The notes under the pieces are model-generated. The model was not told the DNA's origin, made no database searches, and worked only from the letters and a program-made list of their open reading frames with translations. This document shows, one piece after another, positions 8,541 through 15,290 of a stretch of DNA of 35,937 bases (position 1 is the stretch's first letter; every line of letters starts with the position of its first letter). The position numbers and the translations under genes were made by a program. Source of the stretch: Flagellimonas nanhaiensis (GTDB taxonomy: Bacteria > Bacteroidota > Bacteroidia > Flavobacteriales > Flavobacteriaceae); the NCBI RefSeq assembly GCF_003382275.1, contig NZ_QTJX01000009.1, forward strand, positions 1 to 35,937. Reading direction: 5' to 3'.

Positions 8541-8560
8541 GGAACATCCTTCGGATGTCC
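8541..8560 (-). promoter_or_regulatory. Intercistronic hairpin between adenylating-enzyme and carrier-protein genes
   Basis: On the minus-strand transcript GGACATCC, GAA and GGATGTTC form an 8-bp stem with one G-U pair and a 3-nt loop. It starts at the stop codon of the DltA-like gene and ends about 20 nt before the TTG of the carrier-protein gene. No U-run follows, so it is not an intrinsic terminator. A role in mRNA stability or in tuning translation of the carrier protein is possible but not shown. Confidence 0.35.
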
Positions 8561-10080
8561 TAAATATTATTGATTTGCTTGTTTAATAATGCTCTATCTA
8601 TTTTTCCCGTTGTCGACTTGGGCAAAACGTCCATCTTAACGTACCGGGTAGGTATCATATGTTTTGATAAAACCTCACTTAATTTTAACCTAAAATCCTT
8701 AACGGGTATTTCTTCCTCGGATTCATATATCAGTACGATTTGTTCTTTGGCCCTATCGAAGAATACACCTGCGTTAATTGTATCAAAAACGCTTAAGATA
8801 TAATGCTCAATTTCTCCAAGATCGATTCTATATCCGGATAGTTTGATCTGAAAATCTTTTCTTCCGATATAAATATATTCTCCTTTTTCGTTTAAGAATA
8901 CTATATCACCTGTCCGATATATTCTTTCAGGCACTGACTTGTTTAACGGATTTTGGACAAAAACATTATTGGTTTTCTCAAAATTGTTCCAGTATCCAAG
9001 CGCCAATGAAGATCCTCGTACGCATAACTCTCCTTTTTCGCCTACTTTACAAAGTTCGTCCTTTTCGTTCAATACCAAAACATCGGTATTTCTACAGGGT
9101 ATACCAATTGGTAAGGATTCATTTTCATCGAATGAATCATCCACGATATGGTAAACGCATGTACCCGTTATCTCGGTAGGGCCGTACATGTTTCCATAAA
9201 CAATATTTTTTTCCAAACTTTTAATCCAATACCCTAAATGTTTTGGAGGCATAACTTCCCCGCCAAACAACACTTTTTTAACAGTCGGGATTTTATTGGT
9301 ATCAAGTAATCTAAGATTTGCAATGTTGACCAAAACTGCAGGTACCCAGAAGATAAAGTTTATTTTGTTTTCATTGATGTAATCTAGCAATGTGGCCGGA
9401 AAAATAAACTTTTGTTCAGGAATTATGTAGAGCGTTGCACCCTTGAAGATCATCAGATAGATATCCAAGGTTGACATATCAAATATAAATGGGGTTTGAT
9501 TACCAATTTTTTCTTTTTCGGTTATATCAAAGGTTTCTGCTACCCAGTTGATATAATCGATAATGGATAAGTGAGATATAACAACTCCTTTGGGTACGCC
9601 TGTGGAACCTGAGGTGTGCAAAATGTAAGCAGGATCGGTATCAATGCAATTTTTATACTTGTAGCTTTCGTCAATATCTTCTCCGGGATTTAGCTTATCA
9701 AGGTTTATAATATCAATATCCAGGTTACATTTTTCCAAATTGGGTAAAAACGCATTATTTGTTATAATACAGGAAGGTTTTGATGCATTCAAGATAGCCT
9801 GAATTCTTGGGACTGGGTTTTTTGGATCCAGAGGTGTATAGCAATTACCACTGTACAAAGTTCCTAAAAATGAGGCAATGGCATCATTTGTTTTTGGCAG
9901 GTATATGGCTACAGGGCTATTTATTGCCTCGGTAGTTTCAGATATTTTAGTCGCTATAAGCTGTGCTTTTAACTTTAGCTCTCCGAAAGATAATTGAGAC
10001 GTATTGTCGACAAGAGCCAATTTATCCGGAAATGAACTGACCGTATTTTCGAAATATTCAATTAAATTAATTTTTCTCAT
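8560..10080 (-). CDS. DltA-like amino-acid/acyl adenylating enzyme
   Basis: About 506 aa from the ATG at 10080; the same frame also has a TTG six codons upstream at 10098. Numbering here is from the TTG. Adenylation core motifs are all present: YILHTSGSTGVPKGVV (A3, 158-173), TPFIFDMSTLDIY (A4, 202-214), MYGPTEITG (A5), YRTGDIV (A7), DFQIKLSGYRIDLGEIEHYI (A8) and LPKSTTGKID with the A10 lysine near 499. The A8 and A4 regions resemble D-alanine-carrier-protein ligase DltA, including Asp207 at the place of the amine-binding aspartate. Where Bacillus DltA has the cysteine that favours D-alanine (FCGE), this protein has Gly279 (FGGE), so the substrate may differ. It likely loads the carrier encoded next. 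Confidence 0.88.
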   Translation of the reverse strand: MRKINLIEYFENTVSSFPDKLALVDNTSQLSFGELKLKAQLIATKISETTEAINSPVAIYLPKTNDAIASFLGTLYSGNCYTPLDPKNPVPRIQAILNASKPSCIITNNAFLPNLEKCNLDIDIINLDKLNPGEDIDESYKYKNCIDTDPAYILHTSGSTGVPKGVVISHLSIIDYINWVAETFDITEKEKIGNQTPFIFDMSTLDIYLMIFKGATLYIIPEQKFIFPATLLDYINENKINFIFWVPAVLVNIANLRLLDTNKIPTVKKVLFGGEVMPPKHLGYWIKSLEKNIVYGNMYGPTEITGTCVYHIVDDSFDENESLPIGIPCRNTDVLVLNEKDELCKVGEKGELCVRGSSLALGYWNNFEKTNNVFVQNPLNKSVPERIYRTGDIVFLNEKGEYIYIGRKDFQIKLSGYRIDLGEIEHYILSVFDTINAGVFFDRAKEQIVLIYESEEEIPVKDFRLKLSEVLSKHMIPTRYVKMDVLPKSTTGKIDRALLNKQINNI

Positions 10081-10098
10081 GCTAGCGCTTAAATACAA

Positions 10099-10500
10099 AT
10101 GAAAACTAATTAGTCACCTTGTTTATTTATTTGACTGGCAAAGAAAAAAGCTATTTTTTTTCAATACATGAGTAAACAGGCAACTAATTAGATTTATCCG
10201 CAAGAATTAACTCTTTTTTTGTTTTTAGCCAATAAACCATGTTATCAATACATCACATAAATATTAAATTCTCCTTTTAAGAATTGCCATTTATTCAGTG
10301 GGGGAAGTTGTGAGAGGAATAATCTACTGTTAAACCAAGCGAGCTTATATACAATATTTGTAGCCCAACTAATTTTTAAACAGAACCATCACTCTATTGT
10401 GCAGATTATTTATGGTTTAATCTTTTTGAATATTTGCAAAGGATTTATATGAATATGGAACTGATTTTGATTGGCTTCTTTTAAATATAACTTATATTTT
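10099..10500. other. 402-bp intergenic region upstream of the carrier-protein module
   Basis: No convincing gene is present on either strand. The region separates the NTF2-like gene (stop at 10501) from the DltA-like gene and probably holds the promoter of the carrier-protein module, but I did not find a clean TAnnTTTG box in the required orientation. It contains two copies of AACTAATTAG (10104-10113 and 10182-10191), a partial third CAACTAATT near 10367, and an AT-rich palindrome at 10483-10499 just after the NTF2-like stop codon. Confidence 0.5.
10104..10191. repeat. Direct repeat AACTAATTAG, two copies 78 bp apart
   Basis: Copies lie at 10104-10113 and 10182-10191. Each contains the 8-bp palindrome CTAATTAG, upstream of the DltA-like gene. 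In AT-rich DNA a 10-bp repeat can be chance, but the placement in front of a likely transcription unit fits an operator pair. Confidence 0.35.
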
Positions 10501-10980
10501 TTAAAGGTTCAAATACTTTTCTGGGATAGGAAATTCAGGAGTTGCACGCTGCCAGTACATACTAAGAATCCACCATCTTTCCTGATAATAGGCTAGCTGA
10601 ATACTGTGAACATTTCGGACATAGCTTTTGTTGGCTTCCATATCCTCTTTACTGTGGAAGGACTCACAAGTACTGATTACATGGGCGATATTGCCATATC
10701 TTTCTTCAACTCTACCAATTTCTCTTTCATAAAATCCAGTCTTTCGAGTTGTTTCCATCCATTTTCCAATTCTTTCAATGTATTCATTACATGACAAAAA
10801 TTGAGGCCTTAAATTACCGTTTGAATCATTTTCATAACTGATTAATTTCCCCTCAGGATGAAATAAAAACCTATAGAAATCCCAGTCTCTAGGTTCTCCA
10901 GGTTCACCACCTATACAAGCGTAGGAAGTTTTTATAATGTCATCCATGGTTTGAACACTTTTTAAATATTCTTCTTTCAT
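10501..10980 (-). CDS. NTF2/SnoaL-like fold protein
   Basis: 159 aa. The length, the N-terminal helix followed by WDFYRFLFHPEGKLI, the central VEERYGNIAHVISTCES strand and the end IQLAYYQERWWILSMYWQR are typical of the nuclear transport factor 2 / SnoaL-like superfamily. This fold serves as small-molecule isomerase, cyclase or hydrolase, or as a binding domain. No signal peptide is visible. Function in the locus is unknown. It starts a stretch of three genes that do not look like standard glycan genes; the nearest enzyme with related small-molecule chemistry is the VOC protein at 12320-13105. It is separated by about 400 bp from the DltA-like gene and is divergent from 11478-12197. Confidence 0.75.
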   Translation of the reverse strand: MKEEYLKSVQTMDDIIKTSYACIGGEPGEPRDWDFYRFLFHPEGKLISYENDSNGNLRPQFLSCNEYIERIGKWMETTRKTGFYEREIGRVEERYGNIAHVISTCESFHSKEDMEANKSYVRNVHSIQLAYYQERWWILSMYWQRATPEFPIPEKYLNL

Positions 10981-11075
10981 TTTTACTTTGGTTTATGGTT
11001 TATATATGTGATTTATTTAAATGAATAAAGTAATCTTACATGACCAAATGTCATAACATTATAAATATTAGGTTA

Positions 11076-11104
11076 ATTCTTGCCAAAAATGTACTGGCAA
11101 GAAT
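11076..11104. promoter_or_regulatory. Perfect 10-bp inverted repeat, 9-nt spacer
   Basis: ATTCTTGCCA (11076-11085) is mirrored by TGGCAAGAAT (11095-11104). The inner TTGCCA...TGGCAA half-sites look like a dimeric repressor or activator site. It lies about 100 bp upstream of the NTF2-like start and 370 bp upstream of the plus-strand gene. No T-run follows directly on either strand, so a terminator is unlikely. Confidence 0.45.
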
Positions 11105-11250
11105 ATTCCTTGTAAAAAAACCATTTCTTACTGAAATATTTTTTTTTTTTGGGCCAAAGACCAAAACAATCGACGACTCACCCGCATTTCAAATAAAATA
11201 AAGTTTAATACCGAGAGAACCCAAAACCATTTCAAGCTTAACACTTTCTG

Positions 11251-11274
11251 AAGACTCTACAGTCTTTCTTTTTT
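11251..11274 (+). terminator. Terminator-like hairpin upstream of a plus-strand gene
   Basis: AAGACT, loop CTAC, AGTCTT (11251-11266), followed by TCTTTTTT. The stem is only 6 bp, so strength is doubtful. No plus-strand gene precedes it in this gap. It could insulate the downstream gene or mark the 3' end of a short plus-strand transcript arising in 10981-11250. Confidence 0.35.
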
Positions 11275-11379
11275 AGAAATATTATTGCTTTTACAAAGCA
11301 GAAAAAATATAAAAGAGGCGATTTCAAGTATATTTAGACAAAACACCTGAATGTCTATATGGTGCGGAAGCAACTTCTG

Positions 11380-11387
11380 TATATTTG
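11380..11387 (+). promoter_or_regulatory. Candidate Bacteroidota -7 promoter box TATATTTG
   Basis: TATATTTG fits the TAnnTTTG consensus of Bacteroidota promoters, 90 bp upstream of the ATG at 11478. A clear -33 TTG at 19-21 bp upstream is not visible. A transcript from here would carry the AATC repeat in its leader. Confidence 0.4.
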
Positions 11388-11401
11388 AATGCAAAATATT
11401 A

Positions 11402-11421
11402 AATCAATCAATCAATCAATC
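11402..11421. repeat. Tetranucleotide repeat (AATC)5 in the leader of the 11478 gene
   Basis: Five perfect AATC units, followed by AATG. It lies 56 bp upstream of the ATG at 11478 and 14 bp downstream of the candidate -7 box. Tetranucleotide tracts can change length by slippage; five units is short, so phase variation is only a possibility. Confidence 0.6.
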
Positions 11422-11477
11422 AATGACATTTCTATTATTGGTAAAAAGTAACAAATAGATTTAAGTGATAAATAATT

Positions 11478-12197
11478 ATGGAAAACAAGAAAGAAAGTAA
11501 TGCTCAGACCCGTAAGCAAATTGAGAACAGTGAAATCTGGTATTCTAATAATAATACAATAATCGGGAACTCTGGAACTGATTTAAAACCATATGGTCCA
11601 TTCAATGATCAAAACAATAGGTTGGTTCAAATATCAGGTAATCCGGATGGAAGGTATGGACTTCCCATATTAACTTTTGTAAAAGCCAATCATAAGCATG
11701 ATTATGGAGGTTCGATCATGTGGCTTTCCGATGGTTTAAACAATGATGATAAAAGGTTTGCGCAAATTAGTGGGCATATCAAAAAAACAGATGGCTACAT
11801 AACTTTTAATACAAGAAAAGAAACTGACAAACCAGGTTTTTTTAACTCAATGATATTTGATGAAAATGGAAATTTGGGAATAGGAACCCCAGATCCCAAT
11901 GGATGGAGATTATCTGTGAACGGTAAAATCAAAACCAAAGAAGTTAACGTGGAGGCTGAATTTAGGGATTCCATGCCAGATAAAGAGGACGATATTCCTT
12001 CACTAAAAGAAGTTGAAAATTATATTAATGCCAATGGACATTTAAAAGATATTCCAAGTGCCAAAGAACTAAAAAATGATGGAGTGTCACTGGGTGAGAT
12101 GAGCTTAAAATTGCTTCAAAAAATTCAAGAATTAACCCTCTACACTATTAAGCAACAAAAAGAAATAGATGAACTGAAATCTTTGGTTAAAAAATAA
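11478..12197 (+). CDS. Tail-fibre-like protein with Bacteroidota S74-like C-terminal region, no signal peptide
   Basis: 239 aa. The N-terminal half is polar and Asn/Gly-rich with no signal peptide. LGIGTPDPNGWRLSVNGKIK (about residues 134-153) is the phrase typical of Bacteroidota proteins resembling phage tail fibres. It is followed by IPSLKEVENYINANGHLKDI, PSAKELKNDGVSLGEM and a coiled-coil-like LLQKIQELTLYTIKQQKEIDEL end. In such proteins this C-terminal part drives trimerisation; the Trp-Pro-Asp start of the motif is replaced here by DSMPDKEDD. Most relatives are secreted, so the missing signal peptide is odd. It is the only plus-strand gene between 10501 and 30455, with its own candidate promoter, and may be a recent insertion. 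Function unknown. Confidence 0.72.
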   Translation: MENKKESNAQTRKQIENSEIWYSNNNTIIGNSGTDLKPYGPFNDQNNRLVQISGNPDGRYGLPILTFVKANHKHDYGGSIMWLSDGLNNDDKRFAQISGHIKKTDGYITFNTRKETDKPGFFNSMIFDENGNLGIGTPDPNGWRLSVNGKIKTKEVNVEAEFRDSMPDKEDDIPSLKEVENYINANGHLKDIPSAKELKNDGVSLGEMSLKLLQKIQELTLYTIKQQKEIDELKSLVKK

Positions 12198-12319
12198 CTT
12201 CTAAAACCAGACAATCAGTTTGAGAAAAAAGTATTGGCAATAATAGTACGGGTGCGTTTTGAAAGGATATAAAGCAACTAACTTGGCGATTTAAAACAGA
12301 AGGAGTACTTATTTCGGAG

Positions 12320-13105
12320 TTAAATCCATATACCTTCTGGTATTGGTTTCTCCTCCACTATTTCAATCAGCAATTGGTTGGGGCCACGAAGAAAAAAGCT
12401 TTTAAGTCCATGAACAGGGTCAACTGCAATTTCTTGAACTATTTGTACACCATGGGATTTGATTCTTTCATAGACGGGTTCAAGTTCTTGATAAGAAAAT
12501 CCGATGTGGTCCAGCACGGTTCCATCTGTTGGTTTGAAATTTTTTGGAAACCAAGTCCTTTCTTCAACGGGTCTTCCATTTACCATAATATTGATGTTGC
12601 CAACATTTAGAACGTTCCATTGAAATAACCCGGTTCCCCAAGTTAGCGCAAGTTCATTTACTGGAGGCAAACCAAGATGTGTTTTGAACCAATCCATAGT
12701 TTCATCAACATTTTCTGCCAAAAGATGAATGTGCTCAAAGGAATGATTTTTGTTTCCTGTAAACACTTCAACGACTTCTTTGTTAGGACCATAAAAATAC
12801 ATCCAATGGTCATCGCCCAGTGGGTTGATACCAGTATGGACTTCAATACCTTCTTTTACCCGCCAGTCAAATTCGGATTGACCATCCACTCCTGACCATC
12901 CAATATGCCAGAGACTTGAACCAAGATGGGTTTCGGGCTGATTTTCAACCTGGTCTAGCAAGAAAAATGATTTTTCGGTAAATAGAGCCTCCGATTTGTC
13001 ACGATAACTTATCTTTTTGGCTCCAAAATACTTTTGATAATAGGCAATGGTGGCTTCTATATCTGTAACGTTTAAATGGATATGATGAAAGTTGGCTTTA
13101 TTCAT
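12320..13105 (-). CDS. Two-domain VOC (glyoxalase/dioxygenase-like) protein
   Basis: 261 aa made of two vicinal-oxygen-chelate modules: residues 1-118 (start FHHIHLNVTDIEATIAYYQ, end KEVVEVFTGN) and 123-255 (start FEHIHLLAENVDETMDWF, then LDHIGFSYQELEPVYERI, end NQLLIEIVEE). The His and Glu residues at strand starts and ends are placed like VOC metal ligands. The superfamily covers glyoxalase I, extradiol dioxygenases and resistance proteins, so the exact reaction is open. No signal peptide is visible. It is convergent with the plus-strand gene 11478-12197 and 145 bp after the PglC-like transferase. A role in modifying the acyl group or sugar is possible but unsupported beyond position. Confidence 0.8.
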   Translation of the reverse strand: MNKANFHHIHLNVTDIEATIAYYQKYFGAKKISYRDKSEALFTEKSFFLLDQVENQPETHLGSSLWHIGWSGVDGQSEFDWRVKEGIEVHTGINPLGDDHWMYFYGPNKEVVEVFTGNKNHSFEHIHLLAENVDETMDWFKTHLGLPPVNELALTWGTGLFQWNVLNVGNINIMVNGRPVEERTWFPKNFKPTDGTVLDHIGFSYQELEPVYERIKSHGVQIVQEIAVDPVHGLKSFFLRGPNQLLIEIVEEKPIPEGIWI

Positions 13106-13250
13106 TTTTTTGTCAATAGAGCGGATTATAAATTCAGCTTTTACATTAAAAATAAGAGATAAAAGATTCGTTATGGACAGAGAATGTGTAAAGCTTTAAG
13201 GTGTTTGCTTGAAACTTATTAGTAAAGGCATAAGTTTTTATCTTTTTGCT

Positions 13251-13859
13251 TTAGCTGTTTCCTTTCCACGCCGACCAGGCATCCTTTTGGTCATTAGAAT
13301 AGACATCATCGGATTTGAATATTTTTCCGAAGGTCTTGAACAAAATTTTTACGTCGGTCACAAAATCTAAATGGTCTACGTACCATACGTCATGTTCAAA
13401 TTTTTCTTCCCATGTTAACACATTGCGTCCATTTACTTGCGCCCAACCAGTAATTCCAGGTTTGACGCAATGTCTTCTGGCTTGTTCATCATTATATAAT
13501 GGAAGGTAGAGAGGGAGTAAGGGTCTAGGCCCAACAATTGACATGTCTCCTTTTAAAACATTGATTAACTGTGGTATTTCATCTAACGAGCTATTCCGAA
13601 TAAATTCACCTAGTTTTGTTACTCGTTCCGCTTGATCGGTCAACTCACCTCCTTTGTTTTTTGGGTCTTTCAAGGTTTTAAACTTGATGATGGTAAATGG
13701 TTTATTGTTTTTACCTACCCTTTCTTGAAAGAAAAAGGGCTTACCTTTATTGGCAAACATCAATAACACTATTAGCATAAAAAAGATGGGCGATAATAGT
13801 AGAAATGCGGTTAGCGCTATTGAAATATCTAATAATCTTTTAAAAAAGCTTTGGTACAT
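13251..13859 (-). CDS. Second initiating sugar-phosphate transferase, PglC-like
   Basis: 202 aa. It has the same layout as the protein at 5310-5969: one N-terminal hydrophobic segment (residues 10-36), RVGKNNKPF, FKTLKD, NSSLDEIPQLINVLKGDMS and VGPRPL, with Asp93-Glu94 as the predicted catalytic dyad. KPGITGWAQVNGRN closes the domain. It should load a sugar phosphate onto undecaprenyl phosphate at the cytoplasmic membrane face. It lies beside the GT4 and Wzx/Wzy genes, so it is the better candidate starter for the polymer made by them. The two homologues differ in the region after FK (KTLKD against KSMSD), so they may use different UDP-sugars. Confidence 0.93.
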   Translation of the reverse strand: MYQSFFKRLLDISIALTAFLLLSPIFFMLIVLLMFANKGKPFFFQERVGKNNKPFTIIKFKTLKDPKNKGGELTDQAERVTKLGEFIRNSSLDEIPQLINVLKGDMSIVGPRPLLPLYLPLYNDEQARRHCVKPGITGWAQVNGRNVLTWEEKFEHDVWYVDHLDFVTDVKILFKTFGKIFKSDDVYSNDQKDAWSAWKGNS

Positions 13860-13961
13860 TTTAGTCGGTTCTTTTTCAGATGTTACTTCTATTACAATTT
13901 TAGCTTTATGTAAGGGATAGGACTAATAAAATTAATGTCGCTGCCCATATACAATGTTATG

Positions 13962-13985
13962 TTATTCAACGATATCGTTGAATAA
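13962..13985. promoter_or_regulatory. Perfect 24-bp palindrome between GT4 and sugar transferase genes
   Basis: TTATTCAACGAT is followed directly by its exact reverse complement, centred between 13973 and 13974. It lies in the 259-bp gap, about 100 bp upstream of the transferase start. As RNA it would form a 10-bp stem with an AUAU loop; on the minus transcript no U-run follows, so a DNA-binding site or a processing hairpin is more likely than a classical terminator. Confidence 0.6.
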
Positions 13986-14118
13986 AAATTACTTGGCACT
14001 TTATGAAATTTATTTCTGGATTTTAAATGAAATACCATTTTCTTTTATACAAGAATGCTGGTTATTTTTAGAATATTACGCATTCTTTGCCAGTACAATT
14101 ATATTCAATGACCTTCGG

Positions 14119-15288
14119 TCAATTCAAAGTGCTGTATTCTTTGAGCAAAGCTTCCCAAAATGCCATACGATCGTATCTTGCGCAAATACGTTCTCTAACA
14201 TCAAAGGAATTGAATTTTAAAGTTCCATCAAAATGACCTTTGTATAAAATGGACATGTATTTGTATAACTCTTGTGTGCTTTGTGCTGGAATTATGTATC
14301 CATTTTCTTCATGGGAAACAATTTCGTTACATCCATTGATGTCCGTGACTATACTAGGTAAACCCATAGCACCAGCTTGCATGACCACATTGGGGAAACC
14401 TTCACGATAGCTAGGGAAAGCAAGGGCATTGGCAATTGCAAAATATGGACGCACGTCAGGCTGCCATCCAGTAGCTATGATATTAGGATTTGATTCGATT
14501 TCATTCTCAGTTTTTGGTAAAACAGGATCCAGCTCCTTTTCAAAATTACCCACCAAAATCAATTTACAGTGTTTGGCTCCTTTTTGTTCGAGAAGCTTAA
14601 AAGCGTCAACAAGTTCATTTATACCTTTATCTTTTACCAATCTGCCAACAAAAATAAAGACATAGTCGTTCTCCCCAATACCCATCGATTTGCGTAATTC
14701 AAGGTTGTCCTTTTCACTATATAAGTTATTATCAAAGTACTTTGTATCTATTCCATTTGAACTTCCTTTTCCAATAACCTTAAGTTTTTCGGGTCTGGTA
14801 TATTTATTCTCGATTATGATATCTTTAAGACCAAATGAGTTGGGATATACCTTTGTGGCACAAGCGTAGGTCATTTTTTCCACCCAATCAAGCAATGTTC
14901 TTTTTTTGCCTTTAGCCACCAAAAGGGGCATGCCGGCAACAGTATGTAATCTATGGGGAACCCTTGCTAGGTAAGCGGCCAACATTCCCAAAGTGCCTGC
15001 TTTGGGAGTATGCGTATGAACTATCAACGGTTTTTCTCGTCTAAAGATTCTGTATAATTGCCATGTCGCTCTAAAATCCTTAAGGGGAGTTATTTGACGG
15101 GTCATTTCAACAGGAGTGACTCTTATACCTTCGGCACTCCCAATTTTTTTAAGGGTTCCATTACCTGAACCGGAGGAAGCAATACCCAAAAGGTCGTAAT
15201 GGGCGGACATAAATTTGAGCTGTCCTGTCAACAAACCTCCTAGAGATAAAGGAATGGTAGTTATTCTTATTAGTTTTGGTTTGGCCAT
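14119..15288 (-). CDS. Glycosyltransferase, GT4 family (PglA/WbpH-like layout)
   Basis: 389 aa. The GT-B fold is indicated by HTHTPKAGTLGMLAAYLA (91-108, acceptor domain), VFIFVGRLVKDKGINEL (210-226) and SYREGFPNVVMQAGAMGLP (293-311), whose Glu is the nucleotide-ribose contact of GT4 enzymes. The N-terminal arrangement resembles glycosyltransferases that add the second sugar to a lipid-linked bacillosamine or FucNAc unit, which fits a PglC-like transferase as next gene. Donor and linkage are not deducible. It is probably peripheral to the membrane. The gene starts 2 nt after the asparagine-synthase-like gene ends, so the two are tightly coupled. Confidence 0.92.
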   Translation of the reverse strand: MAKPKLIRITTIPLSLGGLLTGQLKFMSAHYDLLGIASSGSGNGTLKKIGSAEGIRVTPVEMTRQITPLKDFRATWQLYRIFRREKPLIVHTHTPKAGTLGMLAAYLARVPHRLHTVAGMPLLVAKGKKRTLLDWVEKMTYACATKVYPNSFGLKDIIIENKYTRPEKLKVIGKGSSNGIDTKYFDNNLYSEKDNLELRKSMGIGENDYVFIFVGRLVKDKGINELVDAFKLLEQKGAKHCKLILVGNFEKELDPVLPKTENEIESNPNIIATGWQPDVRPYFAIANALAFPSYREGFPNVVMQAGAMGLPSIVTDINGCNEIVSHEENGYIIPAQSTQELYKYMSILYKGHFDGTLKFNSFDVRERICARYDRMAFWEALLKEYSTLN

Positions 15289-15290
15289 TG

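Larger units (their letters stand above)
10981..11477. other. 497-bp divergent intergenic region with several candidate regulatory elements
   Basis: No gene is recognised. Reading left to right it holds a 10-bp inverted repeat (11076-11104), a T12 tract (11139-11150), a terminator-like hairpin on the plus strand (11251-11274), a candidate -7 promoter box (11380-11387) and five tandem AATC units (11402-11421). The density of elements is higher than in any other gap of the window. Confidence 0.6.

Noticed and set aside
8541..8560. Hairpin between DltA-like and carrier genes as an intrinsic terminator
   Set aside because: No U-run follows, and the downstream genes have no other visible promoter; kept only as a possible regulatory hairpin.
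10483..10499. AT-only palindrome AAATATAA-C-TTATATTT after the NTF2-like gene as a terminator
   Set aside because: The stem has no G-C pairs and no U-run follows on the minus transcript, so it would be too weak.
13954..14220. 88-codon plus-strand frame in the GT4/sugar-transferase gap
   Set aside because: It overlaps the GT4 gene end in antisense for about 100 nt, and the hydrophobic, Phe-rich translation resembles no family; it is likely chance in AT-rich DNA.
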